This document shows, in pieces, positions 11,601 through 26,600 of a stretch of DNA of 64,000 nt (the stretch's first letter is position 1; each line of letters opens with the position of its first letter). Origin of the DNA: Poecilobothrus nobilitatus (taxonomy: Eukaryota > Arthropoda > Insecta > Diptera > Dolichopodidae). Location of the stretch: NCBI GenBank assembly GCA_947095535.1, contig OX352774.1:223746965-223810964 (forward strand), read 5' to 3'. Made by a program: the position numbers and the translations under genes. Below the pieces are notes generated by a model. It saw only the letters and a program-made list of their open reading frames with translations. It did no database searches and was not told where the DNA came from.

Positions 11601-14600
11601 ATTTGGTATAGTACTTATATTTTTTTGATTAATCAAAGTAGGAAGGAACTCTTTAAAAATTAAAGAAATTTTATAATTACGTAATAATCAAATGTTACAA
11701 AAATATGTAGTATTTGTCTATCGTTATGCTCAAGTTTTCAACAATAAATTAAATTTTAATGTTAATTTGTATAGGTTTTAACATGTTTTTTAATGTCTTT
11801 AATAAACCTTTAAGATATAATTTTAATTATACGATATAAGCATAACAGTCGATAACTTATTTTAAATTATTGTTTTACATGTTTATTATGTATAGTTATT
11901 CTTTGTGTAATATGTTAATTAAAAATAATTTTATATTTAATTCTTTTTTTTCTTTTAATTATGTTCTATTTTGTATTAAAAAATTAACATTTAATTTAAT
12001 GTTAATTGTTTGTCTAGTTACCGTTAATGTTCGGGTTTAAAGTAAAGTTTTAACGCTATACGCATAGTAATGCTCGGAAGTAGCTTAATTCCGTAGAGAA
12101 ATATCGTATAAAAAATTTTAATGAGTAATATTTTTGAGATGGGCTGCTTGAATATCTATTAGAAACAAAAACTGGAAAAAAAAAATCTTGAAATCCAAAT
12201 TCTTGAAAAAATTAAAAATTTGAATTGAATTTCTTTTAATTTAAATTTTTTTGTATTTATTTAACTTATCTTCACAATTATGAAGTACCAAATCAAAATA
12301 AAAATACAAAGTTGCTGACCAAAATATTACATTATGAAAACTGATATTTAAACAAATTCTGGAAAAAAACGTATAGCCCTGATTTTTTGCCCAACTATAA
12401 AATCGGTCGTAATTATTTGTTTGAAATACACATATCACCTATTAAAAGGTTCAGTCTACCACATGTCACCCTTGAACTAAACAATAATAAATTAATATTT
12501 AAATCTTGATTCTGTAACCAATTATTTAATGTACAGCGCAAATTTTTCAAAAATGTTGAAAGAAATATTTGTTTTCCAAATAAAATTCTAGATTTTTTAA
12601 AATATTTTGGCGCAAATAAATTTTAAAAAGAATAAATTCTAAATTTTGTCCATTCAACATTTTTTTTTTCAAGATAATGTGGTAATCTTGTTCAAGATAG
12701 ATTCTACTATGTTAATAAAATAAAAAGTACATTCAATTTAGTATACACAAACCTATACAATCCTATATACACAAAATTATTATTCAACTGAAGTTTTTGG
12801 TTACTTTCGACTCTCTGCTACTGAAACTCTGGTCTACCGAAAATCAGAAGTACCATGTTTGTCATTTCTAAATATGTTTAATGTAAGCAAAATTTATAGC
12901 TATTTAGTTATTTCGCATTCTTTAAATGCATATTTTATTGACAACGTGTTTTATTACAGTTGGGATAGAGTGTAGGAGTGGAATTTTTAAAGTTATGTTT
13001 TTTTGTTTGTAACGTGTGTCTTTTTATACGTATCATACAGAATTTGATTTTCAGGCTTTGTTTACATATATTATAGTACATATACATATATAGTGTCGCT
13101 GTTGTTAAAAGTCAGATGATTTTTCAGCATGCTGTTAGAATAGTTCTTTTTTTTTATGTTCTGACTTTCAAGTTTAATCTCCTACCTTTTATATTTGAAA
13201 ACAGAAACAGAAATATTTAAAATACATGTTCGCATATTATAAAATCATTTGGTAATATATTAAAAATAATTGCATACTTATTGGCGATTAAAAATTACCT
13301 GTTATTGTAATAACGCAAAAAGTTTTTCTTATTATATGTTCGAATTTTTTGGTTTTTTCGTAATGGAAATTATACCATATAACAATTAATTGTCAAAAAA
13401 AACGAAAATTCTTTATGGGTATGCAAATTATATTTAATTCTATCCCAAAGGATATCCTTTCCCAAGTAAATTTTATTTTAGTTTTTAGTAATTTTCTGAT
13501 GTTCACTATACGTTTTATTATTGTTATTATTATTTTTTTTTTAAATTTAATTCGCACTAGGTCATACAATTTAATGGTAATTATTCTTGCTCACAAATTG
13601 TTGATAAGTTTTTCTTGTTATTTGACATCGCATGGGGAACGGAAAAATATAAAAAAAAAAATAAAAAAAGGGTTAAAATAATTAAATTAAATTAAATTAA
13701 TTAAATTTTCAAATAAAATAAGGATAACTTATAATAAAAGAAATAATTTTCTAGGCCTTGTCAACTAAACTTTTTTTTTTTTGCAAACTTAATGGTGAAA
13801 AAATTTTTTTTTTGTATAACACGGTTAATAAAAAATTATGTACATAGTTTTAAAACTGATGACAGAAATAGAATATCCGAAATAGTGTTAAACCAAAAAT
13901 TTAATTATTTTTGACTTTGCCTTTTTTCCCTAAAGGAGTATGTAAATTATGTAAAATCAAAAAAAAAAAAAATTGATAATAAACATTTAATAAATAATTA
14001 ATTTTGTGGATTTAAAATAAAATATTTAAAAATTATTTTTTTTTTTGAATTGATTTTATTCTACATATTATATACATATTATAATAATCTTTTTAGATTT
14101 TTTCCCTTTTATATAACGCATAATTTTAAATATACTAGGTATTAGAAACATATCATGGAATTGGCGGATTAATCAAAAATTTTAATAAACATGGAAACAG
14201 AGAAAGTATTTAATTTTTAAGTTAAAAAAAAAACAAAAAAAATAAAAAAAGAACAAAATATATGTCATTTTTAGAAGCTTTTTCTCACAATGTATTCCTT
14301 ATTTGCACTAAAATATTCAAATGTTTTTATGTAATTGTCTTTTAATATTGTTAGCTTTATCTAATATAAGTATTCGTGTATTGTACAAATACAATAATAT
14401 ATACAATTTTCATTAAATTCTAATTGTTTTAAATTTTTTTTTATATTTACGCTAATTTTATTTTAAAGGATTAATATTAACTTCAAAACATTCCTTTCCT
14501 TTTACGACCTATTATAATACATATTTTAAAAGTCATTAATTTTGTAAAAAAAAATAATTTAAAAGAAGAATAATGAATTTTTTTCCAACAGAATTAGTAC

Positions 14601-17600
14601 AGTTTTATTAAATTCATGCATGCAAAGATATTTAATTTTCAGGACTAAATGACTACTTTTTAGCAACATCCAAGCCTTCTGTATTCAAAAAGAATTACAT
14701 ATAGTAAAGAAAAAATACAAAGAAATGGAAAAAAGGATAACAGCAAGGATGATATTAAATGAACTAGTTTTTTTTAAATTTATTCTAAATATATATAAAT
14801 ATTTATATATAATATTACATAAATTGATAATTATATATATATATTATGTATATATGTACGTACAAAAAGCGAATATGCGATTAATGTACAAACAAAAAGT
14901 GTGAATGAACTAACAATAGGTGTTTACTAACAATATTCAAATGTCATGTTTAATGTAGGAGAAATTATGTCGGTATTTCTTTCTGTTTTACTTTCTTTTT
15001 TTTTTCATATTTCATAGGATGATGTTTTTTTATAATGTAAAATTATATTAAAATAATATAAAAATAATAGTATACGAGTATAAATAAACTAACAAAGTTA
15101 TAGTAGAAATCAATGTGTTAGTCTGTTTCTTTAAATTTTTTTACTTTTTCAGATTTTGTTTTAAAAGGTTAAGAGCATAAGCATAAAAGATTCAGATTTG
15201 TTTTTCGTTAAATGTAAAATGTTTGAGATGTTTGCCGTGATGTTAAATATTTATGTTTCAATATACCTTAAGGCATCGAGTTACAAAAGTATCTTTATTA
15301 GGATAACTTTTCAAATTAATTAAATAAGTTTAAAAGAAGGCGAGAGATAATATATGAATCTATGTACATATATTATGTTTTTCTATACATATATTTTTTA
15401 AAATTCTAAAGAAGGTCATTAGCTCGCATATAAGAGCATGTCTTAAAAAAAAAAAGAAAAATTCTTTGTCGAATACACAGCTCAAATCAAGAGGTCAGGG
15501 AAAGAAATATATATTTTTCTATTTTTGTTATAATGAAATTTTGTATGATGCAAATAATGGAAAACAAATCAATATTCACATTCATACTCTTTCGATATAC
15601 TTTAAAAATAGATTGACATTAAAATTCAGCTTTCTTCTATTCCAGAACTACACTCCGAATGATCTGCAAAGTTAATATCTACCTTACTACCGTTAAGAAT
15701 TATCTATCTACCCTTCTACCGACAATGACCTATAACCGTAAACATAATTACTTTTAAAATAAATAAAATAAATATGGCGAGTATTAATAATTTATTGTAA
15801 TACAAGTATTGCCTGTTGCCTTTTAAATTTTTACAATAGTTAAAAAAAAAATGATGTGCTTTTTTAAAAAACACTTCTAAACAATTTTACTGTTCTCCAT
15901 GCTATAATTAAGGCCAATTCAAACTGGTAAAATATTCTAATTCTAACTAATTTTATTTTTTTTAACTGTTATTTTTTTAAAGATAATTCATTTGAATTAG
16001 CTTAAATTATATGTAAATAGGTTAATATAAATTTATTAAAAAAAATATAGGTGAAAAATTTAAATGTTATAAATTGTAAAGTGTATATAATTATGTATGA
16101 TTTATGTATATTAACACATATAAGTATTTAACATCTGTGAAATCGAAAATTGAAAATAAATTTAAAAACTCAAATCAAGGTTTACATATTTATATTTTTA
16201 TACTATATGTATTATAATATTATACTTTACAATAAATCATTTAATTTCGAATAGTAAGGAGTATTCAGAGTATCCTTATATAAGGTAGTATTCAGAGTAT
16301 CCTTATATAAGGAGTATTCAACTATCCTTATATAGCTATATAAAATTATATATTGAATATAAAATCACGTATAGGCGAGATGAAATAACTAAAAATAATT
16401 TGTCCATGTTATCTATATACAGTTAAATTCTAATCCAGAAATGATCAAAGAACTTAAACAGTTTTAACTTTTAGAAAATTGAATTGTTTATCTATTTGGT
16501 ATTTAAAATTAGGAAATCCTTTAAATAAGGATTCATAGAGTAATAAAAGAACAATGTATATAATTTGATGTTATTATTTATTATTACTAAGCTAAAATAT
16601 ACAATATTAATAACTTAATAGTTTTCTCTCGGCCTTTCGAGTCTTTTTCCTTTCCCTTGAAAGTGAATATAATTTGTAGTTAATGATATTATGACATGTT
16701 CTAAATAGGGTAAAAAAGGAATAATGGAAACGTTGTCATATGGGGTTATAAATTTTTGGATGTAGACATAACATTAAAGATAATTTTAAAAAGTCAATTA
16801 TCTGCATAGGAAAAAAAAAAAAAAAACTGTATTACTATAAACTATAAACGATATTTTACTATTTCGATATTACTATAAACGAATCCTTAAATCTTTAAAA
16901 ATTTATTATAATTTTTATAAAAGAAATACTAATGAAATTTCAATTTCTAGCCTTAAAAGTGAAATTTTTTCCGACATTTTTAAATTAACAGCGGTTGTTT
17001 AAGAATTTACGAATTTTTCTATTAACGATAAGAATCTTTCAAATTTTTTTTTTTTTTTGATCGGAACATAATAATGTCTTTATTTCTTAATCCTACTAAA
17101 AAAAAAAAAATTAAAGTTATAAATATTTTACATATAAAAATATAAAGTATAAACTCTATCAGAGTATTGAAATTTTGATTGATAATCATAAACAGTATTT
17201 CTTTTCTTCCTTGATTATTTTTAAAAATAAACTAATAATAAAAATCTAAACAATAAAAACATACATATATATATTATAACAATAGTTATTATCTGGTATT
17301 AAAAAAAATTCTTTATTAAATTTTCACATGCAATCGTCGTCTAGAAATAAAAAATATCATAATACCCTTAAATTATTAAATGGAATTTTAATGTTTGAAT
17401 ACTAGAATGAAAGAAAATTTCAAGAAAACATAACAAAAACAATAATAAAAATTTTTTAGCACTAATGTAGAAAATCGACATTATAAATAGTTTTTAATAT
17501 CCTGGTATAGTTTTTTTATTCCATATTATAGAATAAAAGGACATATAACCAGCTTTTAAAATAAAAATTTTATTTATTAGTCTGCATATGTGTTCTAATC

Positions 17601-20600
17601 TGGGCATTCCAGAAAATTTTTAAAGGTTAATATAGAAATATAAAATCATAAAAAAAAACGTAAAAAAAAAATAGAAATAAAGCAGTATGTAAAACTAAAG
17701 GATTTTAAATGCGCACATTTGTAAAATAATAGTAAAAATCATTCTAAAATTTGTAAAAATTTTTTCTGTCAAGAATATTGTCAAAAATTTAAAGATACTA
17801 TATCTAAAAATATAAAGTTTAATCTGTCGGTTTTGTATTCTAACTTTAAAAAGTTTGAGCAAGTGACTCATGTTTTAGAGATTTAACGTTATAATGGGAA
17901 GGTTTTAAACATCTCTTAAAATTTAAAATTTTAAGCTTTAAATGTTTAGAAAATTTTTATTTTATATAAACGGTTGATTTGAATGTCAAATTGCAAAAAA
18001 TTATAATATTTTTTATTGCTAAAATTTAAGATCTACCCTTAAATTTTTGAAGATCGAAGTCGAATAGAAGAACAGACGGAGGAACGAACGAACGGAAGAC
18101 AAAAAAAAAAGAAAGAAATATGCTTAAAAACGAAAAAAAAAACAGATTTATTCGATTTCTTTTTATGTTTGAGACGCACAGTTTTTGTCTGTGGTCACTT
18201 GCAGCGATTTTAAAGAAAATAAAGCAAAATATATACGTACAAAAATAAATAAAAAAATAAAAGTTTATTAGATTTAAAAAAAAAAAAACTTTTTATGAAT
18301 GGAACAGGATTTCATAACACGAACATTTTTAAATAATTCATTGTAATTCTGAAAATTATATTGATTTCATTAATTATTATCATCTATTCAGTTTTGGAAA
18401 GCCTATTTCTTGCAGTTAAAATTTTTCTAAAAATCTGGTGTCAAAATAATGACGTTAGTTTTTATTTTACAAATTTTTGTCTATATCTCCAACATGTGTC
18501 TACTTTCATTACCTCCATTATCAAAATTAATTCTCTTCTTACTGTAATATCTTGTACAACCAGTTTCGGACAAAAAATCAAAAGGTTGTGTTAATATAAT
18601 CATCTGAAAGCACCAACTAGATTGAAACATACAATTTTTCGTCTTTCAAAAATTTAATAAAATCGGTTCTCAATTTTAGGAAAAAGAAAATTATGATATT
18701 TTGCTTAAAATGTTATAAGGGACACTTATTGCATTTTCTTTTATTAAGAAAACATTTTTTTTTACAGTATATTTTCATATTCAATCGGAAATTTTTTTTA
18801 TGACCAACAATCATACAAAACAGTTCAACCGATAAATTTTCAACAGGAATAGAAACAAAAAAAAAAAAACAAACTTTTAAATTAGTTTTTTTTAGTTTAG
18901 AAAGTTTTGTTGTTATTTTTAAATTATGGTTTTATTTACATTTATTTTAAGTAATTAATTTTGGGTAATTAAGTTTTTTTTTGGGTATGACGGGACATTG
19001 TTTGTTTTTCAAAGAAATATTCTTTATTAATCACGTATATTCTTAGATGTAGTGACAGAATGCCCGAGGAAATAAAGCCCGCAGGCTTTAATTTCAAAAC
19101 TTTTGTAATTAACGCCCATATGGGCTTTAAATCCATTTCGAAAAAGAATTAAAGCCCACTGAGTAACACAAATGTTACTATCATAAGTCTGTATTTCATT
19201 TATTATATTAAAAATCACATTAAGAGTTTTGACTCACTTCAATGAGCTGATTTTGAGAGGGATTTTAGAAGTAAATTCAAAATCAGGATTATACGCCTTC
19301 TACAGAATATTTAGATATATGCGTATGCGAGTTTCTGAATTATTATTGGGCTTTGTTTCCTCGGGTATTCTGTCACTGCACCATATTTGTATACTTATTA
19401 TCTTTAAATAAAATTTTAATATTGTTTTATTTTTTTTTTTAAATTTTTATAATTTAAATAACGTTTAACCTATATGTTAAAATTAAAATATTTATAAGGG
19501 AGGGGAAAAAAAATAAAAACAAAAACTTACCTCATTAAAATGGGGATTTGGTATTGTAAAATTATAATGAGTTTTATTCTCTTGAAACCATAAACCATTA
19601 TCATTTCGATCCAATATATTAATTTGTATATTTCTTTCAAAATTTTCTATTATACTATTTGCACTTGTTTGAATTGAACATTTTACTAATAAATCTATTG
19701 TATGTCCTGGACTATGACTATCATGATCTAATTTTAATTTTGTTATAAAATTTCTATCATCCAATTCAATAAATTGATTTTTTCTACTTAACGAATATTT
19801 AATACGATCTTGTGAACAAATATATTGTAAACCAAATGAACCAATTTCACCAATTATAATTCGATTTGTTTTTGAATTTTCTGCAACTGAATATGTAATA
19901 TTATCCCAAAAGCATATTTTTTCTAATTCATGTGTACAAAAATCTTTATGTTCTATATATAATTCAATTTCTAATGTCATATGTGCCATATGAAATGTAT
20001 CTAATCTTGGATTATATGCTGTTATTGTAAATGTTTTAATTGTTGTATTTATATTACGAAAATTATTACCCAAATATACTTCACCAGTTTTATTATTAAT
20101 TTTTAAATATTCTTGTTGTAAACTTGTTGGATCATTTTCAAATTTATATAAATAATCACTGGCTGGATTATTACGATTCAATGATATCACTTGAAATTTT
20201 CCAATTGGAACTTTTGTTAATGATTTGAGTGCTCTTTCAGTCTTTGGTATTGATAATTTAACTGATGTTAAAGGAAAAAATATTTCAAAACCTGTAATAA
20301 AAATAAATGTAATTTAATAAATTTTTTAATGAATATTTCATAAATATAGGAAATTTTATTTTTAAAATATTTATTTATTTATAAATTTATTTTAGTTCTA
20401 TCATTACATACAATGTAATTAAGAAATAAATTACACTTCTTTTTCCAGTATGTATACAGTTGAAGTACAAGTATTAAATGATAATTTATATTATATTTTG
20501 ACTTGATCCGGGTTTAAACCCTACAAAAATATGTTTTTAAAAAAAAAACAAAAAATAGAACAGAATTTTAGTAAAAAATAAACAGAAAACTTAGCTTGTT

Positions 20601-23600
20601 ACTCTTTTTAGAATATTATATAGAATCTTACCTTGCTATTTATTGAAAATTAAAAAATGGTAGAATAAAATTCTAATATTAATATCTGAGACAATTTTTT
20701 TCCTTATCCACAACATACCTACCGGATCTCATAAATATATGCAAAAAAGTAAATTAAGTTTCCATAAAATTTCGGATTACATTCTTTCAATAATAAAATG
20801 TTAAGTCAGTAAATGTTTTTTAGCAATGATTGTCTGTTCTTTAAAATTGATGAACAATTAAAAAAATGGTATATTTTTAATTTATATAGTTTTTATTTTC
20901 TTAATTTCTTCTATATGTTATTTATAAAAGCAATAAATATTTGATGCAAATGCTTTTCAGTTCAAGATATCTGAAGGATACTTCATTAAAATGTAAAACA
21001 TGTCTTTTTTTCGTATTAATTGAAAGATTTTTAAAACTTCAAATGAAAGGTTTTATTATTAAGATATTAGATTCAAAAATTCGGAATTAATTTATGATGA
21101 CCTTAAAAAATTTACTTATACGAGTAATATAACTGAAAGTTAAAAGTAAAAGTACATATCTCTAATAAAATTTGCTTTTTTTTTGTTTATAAACGGGGAT
21201 AGGTGGGAATCTTTAAAAGTTACAATGCGCCCGATAATACCAGATGCCGGATTCTTACCGGTTAAACTACACCCTTCCACTATTAAAACTATAGTCAAAC
21301 TGATTAACGTATAGTCAATCTGATTATTTATTAATTGAGCAGCTTCAACATTTATATGCTCTTCTAGACGAACTTTATGCTTTGTAGCATATCTGTTTAT
21401 TTTAACTTTGGGGATTCTTAAATTTCTATGAATATCACTATTACGTAGATACCAGAAAGCACTTAATATATGTTATGTAAGATTTTATTCTGAAAAGTTT
21501 GTATTTTTTTAATATGCTTTTACTTGGCACAACCCCAAAGTTGAATGCCATATAGGCCGGATATCTCTAATAAAATGACTAAATTTTTATATTAATTTAT
21601 TAGAATTTCTTTTGCGTTACGTTGAAATCTTAATCTAAAAACTATATGTATATTCAAAAGAAAGTTATGCTATAGTTAAATTAAATTATATGATAGTTAT
21701 TATTATACTATATTCGGTTGTAAAATGTTTTGCGATTCAAAATAATGTGCTTTAGTTTTTTTTTGTTTCTAGATAAGAGAATGATGTAAGGGAACTGAAC
21801 GTTCAATGGGTCGATTATATAAAACTATGATTGAACTTAAATCTCACAAAACAAACAAAAATCTATTCTTGAACTCGTAGTTTTTGTTTGAAAATGTGAG
21901 ATTTAAGTTCAGACTCACTTTTATGCATTCGACGACCCATAGTTAATAATTAATAAAAACTGTATAATTTCTTGTGAGAGAATTTAAAAGCAGTCAGTCT
22001 AAAACAAGTAAGAAATCGTAAAAATTGTTTTTTTGTTAAATAGATTATTTACATATGTTATAAAACTCAAAGTTTACATAGTTTGTTAAAGCTTGAAATT
22101 AAACATATTCTTTCTTAATTATTTATTTATTTATCTATTTATTTCATACCTAGTAAAATAATATACACATAATTTGTATGAATTTTTGCCAAGTTCACGT
22201 GGCCATGTTAAACTATTTACGTGCTTGTTAGCACATTTGTCCGTTAGCAAAAAAATGTTCGCTTCTATAGGCTGCTTCTATTTTTCAAACGATTTAAGTT
22301 AGAAACTTGAAATTTTGAGAAGAGGCAGATTTGGGAATAAGTATAATTTTGTACAGAAAATGACGTTCGTTTAGGTGCTGTAAGTGGTCAAAAACTGAAA
22401 ATTCATTATTTGTAAACACCTGTAACTTGAACACCTGTCAAAATATTTTTGAAGTAATTACAAAAATTAAAGCTCTAACATTATATTTTTATTTCTGTTA
22501 ACAACTTTTCTTAATAATACAGGGTTTACTTAAAATTGACGAAAGTGTGACTTGATTTTTTCGAATTTTTTCTTAAACCAAAAATGTTCTAACAAAGATC
22601 TTTTTACACAACACTTATTATGGAAAATTTTATCTAATATTGGGAATGTGTTTCTTTTAAAAACGTGATTTTTTTCATTACTTTTTTATTTTTATTTTAA
22701 ACTAGGTACATATATAAAATATATTCTATATATTATAACATTGTTTAATATTAAATTAATTGAAATATAAATATTTTAAATATTCAAATTAAACGCTACA
22801 GGATTTTTTTTGCTATATTTGCCTAAACTTGGGGTAAGCAATAAAATTTTAGTCATTTCACTTTTTGTATTTAAATATTCTCAGATTTTGTACAAAAAAA
22901 AAAAACGATATGGAATAGAGAAAACATTTTCATCCCCAGTATTTGTCTGTTTAGCTTTTTTTTTTAATTTTTCTTCTCTTTTCGTTACTAAAACTTCGTA
23001 GAAGGTTATTCAAATTTTTATTTTTTACCAGTTCATTCTTTTACATTTAATTTAATAATAAAAGAATTTTTTTTTTTGAGAATACATATCTATTTATTTC
23101 TTTCAATTTTATTTACAATGCCTATATATCGCTTTTTGATAATAGTATACAAATGGATTAAAATCTTGCTATAATAAAAAATATAATTTATAAATTTATG
23201 TCTTTATGTCTTTAAACATTTTATAAAATTTCAAGCAATTATACTTTGATTAAACATATGTACATACATATAAAATTAAATTTACCTCTTATATTTTCTT
23301 TAAGTGCTAATTTGTTTTAAATAACAGTAAAATTACTTAAGCTTCTAACTTATATCAAGGGACATGACCTGAAATTTGTTTTTAGTTTTTTTTAAGAGCA
23401 CCCATTAATCTGAATAATTTTTAAAAGCAAACTTTTTATATTAAAATAATCCGGTTAGACCATTTTTTGTTTTTAATAATTTCTTGTTATTTCAAACATA
23501 AAACATTTTTTAAGTTATTAGTTGTTCATGTATTCAAACATTTTACTAATACTTGACATTTATACATTTTAATGTACATTCTCGTATGTATATGTTTGTA

Positions 23601-26600
23601 CACTTTTATGAATGTTATAACATGTAAACATTACATTTGAAAATACATAAATATGTAATGTACGTTTATAATATAATAATTTTTTTTTTTAACAACTAAT
23701 TATATTATTAAATTTTAATTCACCCTAGTTCTAATTAATTTTATGTATGTGTCAAGAGATTTCTTAAAAACCCTTAAAAATGCATTAGGATTAACTCAAA
23801 CATGATAATGATACATTTATGACGTTTGTTTACATATGTTTATTTTTTTGTTTGTTTGTCATTTTGTTTTGACGCTGCCCTTTTTTTTTTTTTAAATATT
23901 TTTGAAATTAATATTAGTAAATTTTAGTTCTTTGTTCGACACGTTTGACATGAATTTTGTTACTTTTGTCTAAAATAAAATTGGCATGGGTGTACCTACC
24001 TTAATTATTATTTTAATGTTGCTTAAAAATTGTAGTTGGGTTTTATAATTCGATTTTTTTTTTTTATTTTGTTTAGTAACACATACATATTGTACATAAA
24101 TAAAAAATATTTTTTTTTTCAATTTAATTTTTTTTATTTAATTTCAGATAATATTATACTTTGTATAGAAAAAACTAAATGAATAAAGTATAACTATATA
24201 ATTATAAGTACTTTTTTTACTTCAACTGATGACATTTTTAATTTAACTGAAAATTTTTTATTTAAAGTGAAGATTTTTCACTTATAGTGAAGATTTTTTA
24301 TTTAAAGGGAAAATTTTTTATTTAAAGTGAAGACATTTTTTCTTTAAGTGAAGATTTTTTACTTAAAGTGAAGGATTTTTACTTAAAGTCAAGACATTTA
24401 ATATTTATTTTGGCTTTAAAGTTTCTTGATTGATATCAAATTTAGGAACTACATGTCATATCCATTTTAAAGGTTTTTAAAGCTTTTATTTTTTATATGG
24501 ATATTCGAAGAACGATCGCAGCTCGTAATATTATAATTTATCTTAAATAACATATATATAATATGTATGTCCATTATAAATTAATTAAGTAACTTTTCTC
24601 GTTACTCTTTCCTATTTTTTGTTTTCTATTATCATTGGAATTGTGCTTCTTTTTAATATTTTTCGATTTGTATGATTGTCGCACTTTGTTTTATATGACT
24701 GTCATATTTCAGATTTTCGTCAATGACGATTGCTACGTATTACGTATTTTATAGGTACTGTCTGTTTAGAAATGTTGTTAGATTTTACAGTAATTTCATT
24801 ATAATTTCTCCTTGCGAATTTCAATAATATAGTTCCTAAAGATTCTGTTTGTAAAGATTTTTTAAGATTTCTTAAGTGGAGAATTGTAATAGTCTGTTTA
24901 CTTAAATTTTAAAATTGAAACTATTACAAAGTATAATTTTGAAATAAAATTCTTTTTTTGTATATTTAAAAAATTATAATAATAAGAAGTTTTGTTATTT
25001 TTCAAAAACACTTATTTTAATTTAAATTTTGTAGAAGTGTGTTTATTATTTTGTTTGTCAGTCCGTTTGTTGATAAAGTATATACAAACACAGCTCTACT
25101 AATAGATAAATCTAATAAAAATTAGATGTTTTTTTAAACGATTTTTTTATGTATCCGAACCTACATTTAAATGATTATAGCTCGAGTTTTACCAGATAGT
25201 TTTTTTAAAATTAAAAATATCGGATGATAGAAATTATTTTCTTTCATTGCGGCTATTTATATCTTTTGTATTTCGATCTATTAATTTACAGTTATGTGAA
25301 ACCAAATTTTTCTCTCATATCTCTCGACTTCTCCACTTGTTGTACCCTCAAATACCTAAAGTAATTTTTTATAGAATGCCTTAAAGCTATAAGTTGCATT
25401 AAAAAATTTTTTTTAGTTGTAAATATAGGGAAAATCAGTGAAAATGTCTCTTGATTTTTGTCAATTTTCATTAGCAATAGAATTATTATCTTTACTCTAT
25501 AGAATATGGTTTTGAAAATGTAATATTAGGTTATATTATCATTTTGGAAAAATGCGCATTTAAAAGCTCTTGGTTTTACATACTAATTTCTTTTCAATTA
25601 TTCTTGCAATTTTTTGAATCACAAAATATTACATATTTTATTATTGTTGATGACTCAATTTATAAAATTTTGACTCACCAGCAGGAAACGTTTTATTTAA
25701 TAATTCGATAATATAAAAAGATATAAACAAAAAGGATTCTGTGTAACAACGGTTTGATGCTTATAATGTTAAATTGAATATAGAAAATGTATATACATAA
25801 GTAGGTATATAAGTAGATAATGGTACACTTTTTTTTATGAAGTCTTTAGTTTTGAGTAATAAGTTTTCAATTCATGAGTAGGTGAATTGGGAGTTAAAAT
25901 CACTATAATATTTTTATTTTGTTTGTTATTTTAATATTGTATCATACATATTGGTTTTGATGTTGTTATAGATACATATAACGACTACATATTAATTTTT
26001 TATTTTTTCTTGGTAATAAATTATTCTTGTTGGTCAGCACATTTTGAAAGCTATTTATTGTTTTTTTTTTTGTTTTTTTAATTTGAAAATTAAAATAAAG
26101 TTAAAGAGTTTAAATAAAGTTAAAGATGTTTTTTTTTTTAAATATATTTAACAGTCAATTGAAATTTTAATTTTGTATTTAAAATGTAGTGTGCCTAATG
26201 CGATTTCTGGCATATTTTTAAATGGGACTTTTGTCTCAGAAAATAATTTGCAAACAAAAATCAAAATTTGCTATATCTAAGGGATTCCTTCAAATGTCAA
26301 ACGGTTTTTTCCCTTTTTCCAGAATATGTATTTATATATGAATTAGGAAAGATTTTAGAGTTGGCTACAAAATCAGCTTATACGCTTTTCCCAGAATTTA
26401 TATAAATATAAATCCTAATTTAGAATTTCAGATATACATATATATACATATTTTTTAAAAGGGATCAAGCTGATTTCGCAACCGACTATAAAATCACTCC
26501 TAATATAGATATACATATATTCATATATATATATGAATATATGTATATCTATATTAGGAGTATATATATATATATTCATATATATATATACATATATTCA

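Larger units (their letters stand above)
9417..19530. other. Ret intron 2 (about 10.1 kb)
   Basis: AT-rich intron with a fly-type repeat element (9729-10960), a duplicated 440-bp block (11024-11464 and 12247-12688), a short tandem repeat (16256-16337) and a MITE (19048-19380). In 12700-16250 and 16340-19040 I see only AT-rich, low-complexity sequence and short spurious frames. Confidence 0.8.

Noticed and set aside
24227..24400. CRISPR-like array
   Set aside because: Units are contiguous and degenerate without unique spacers; the DNA is animal nuclear DNA.
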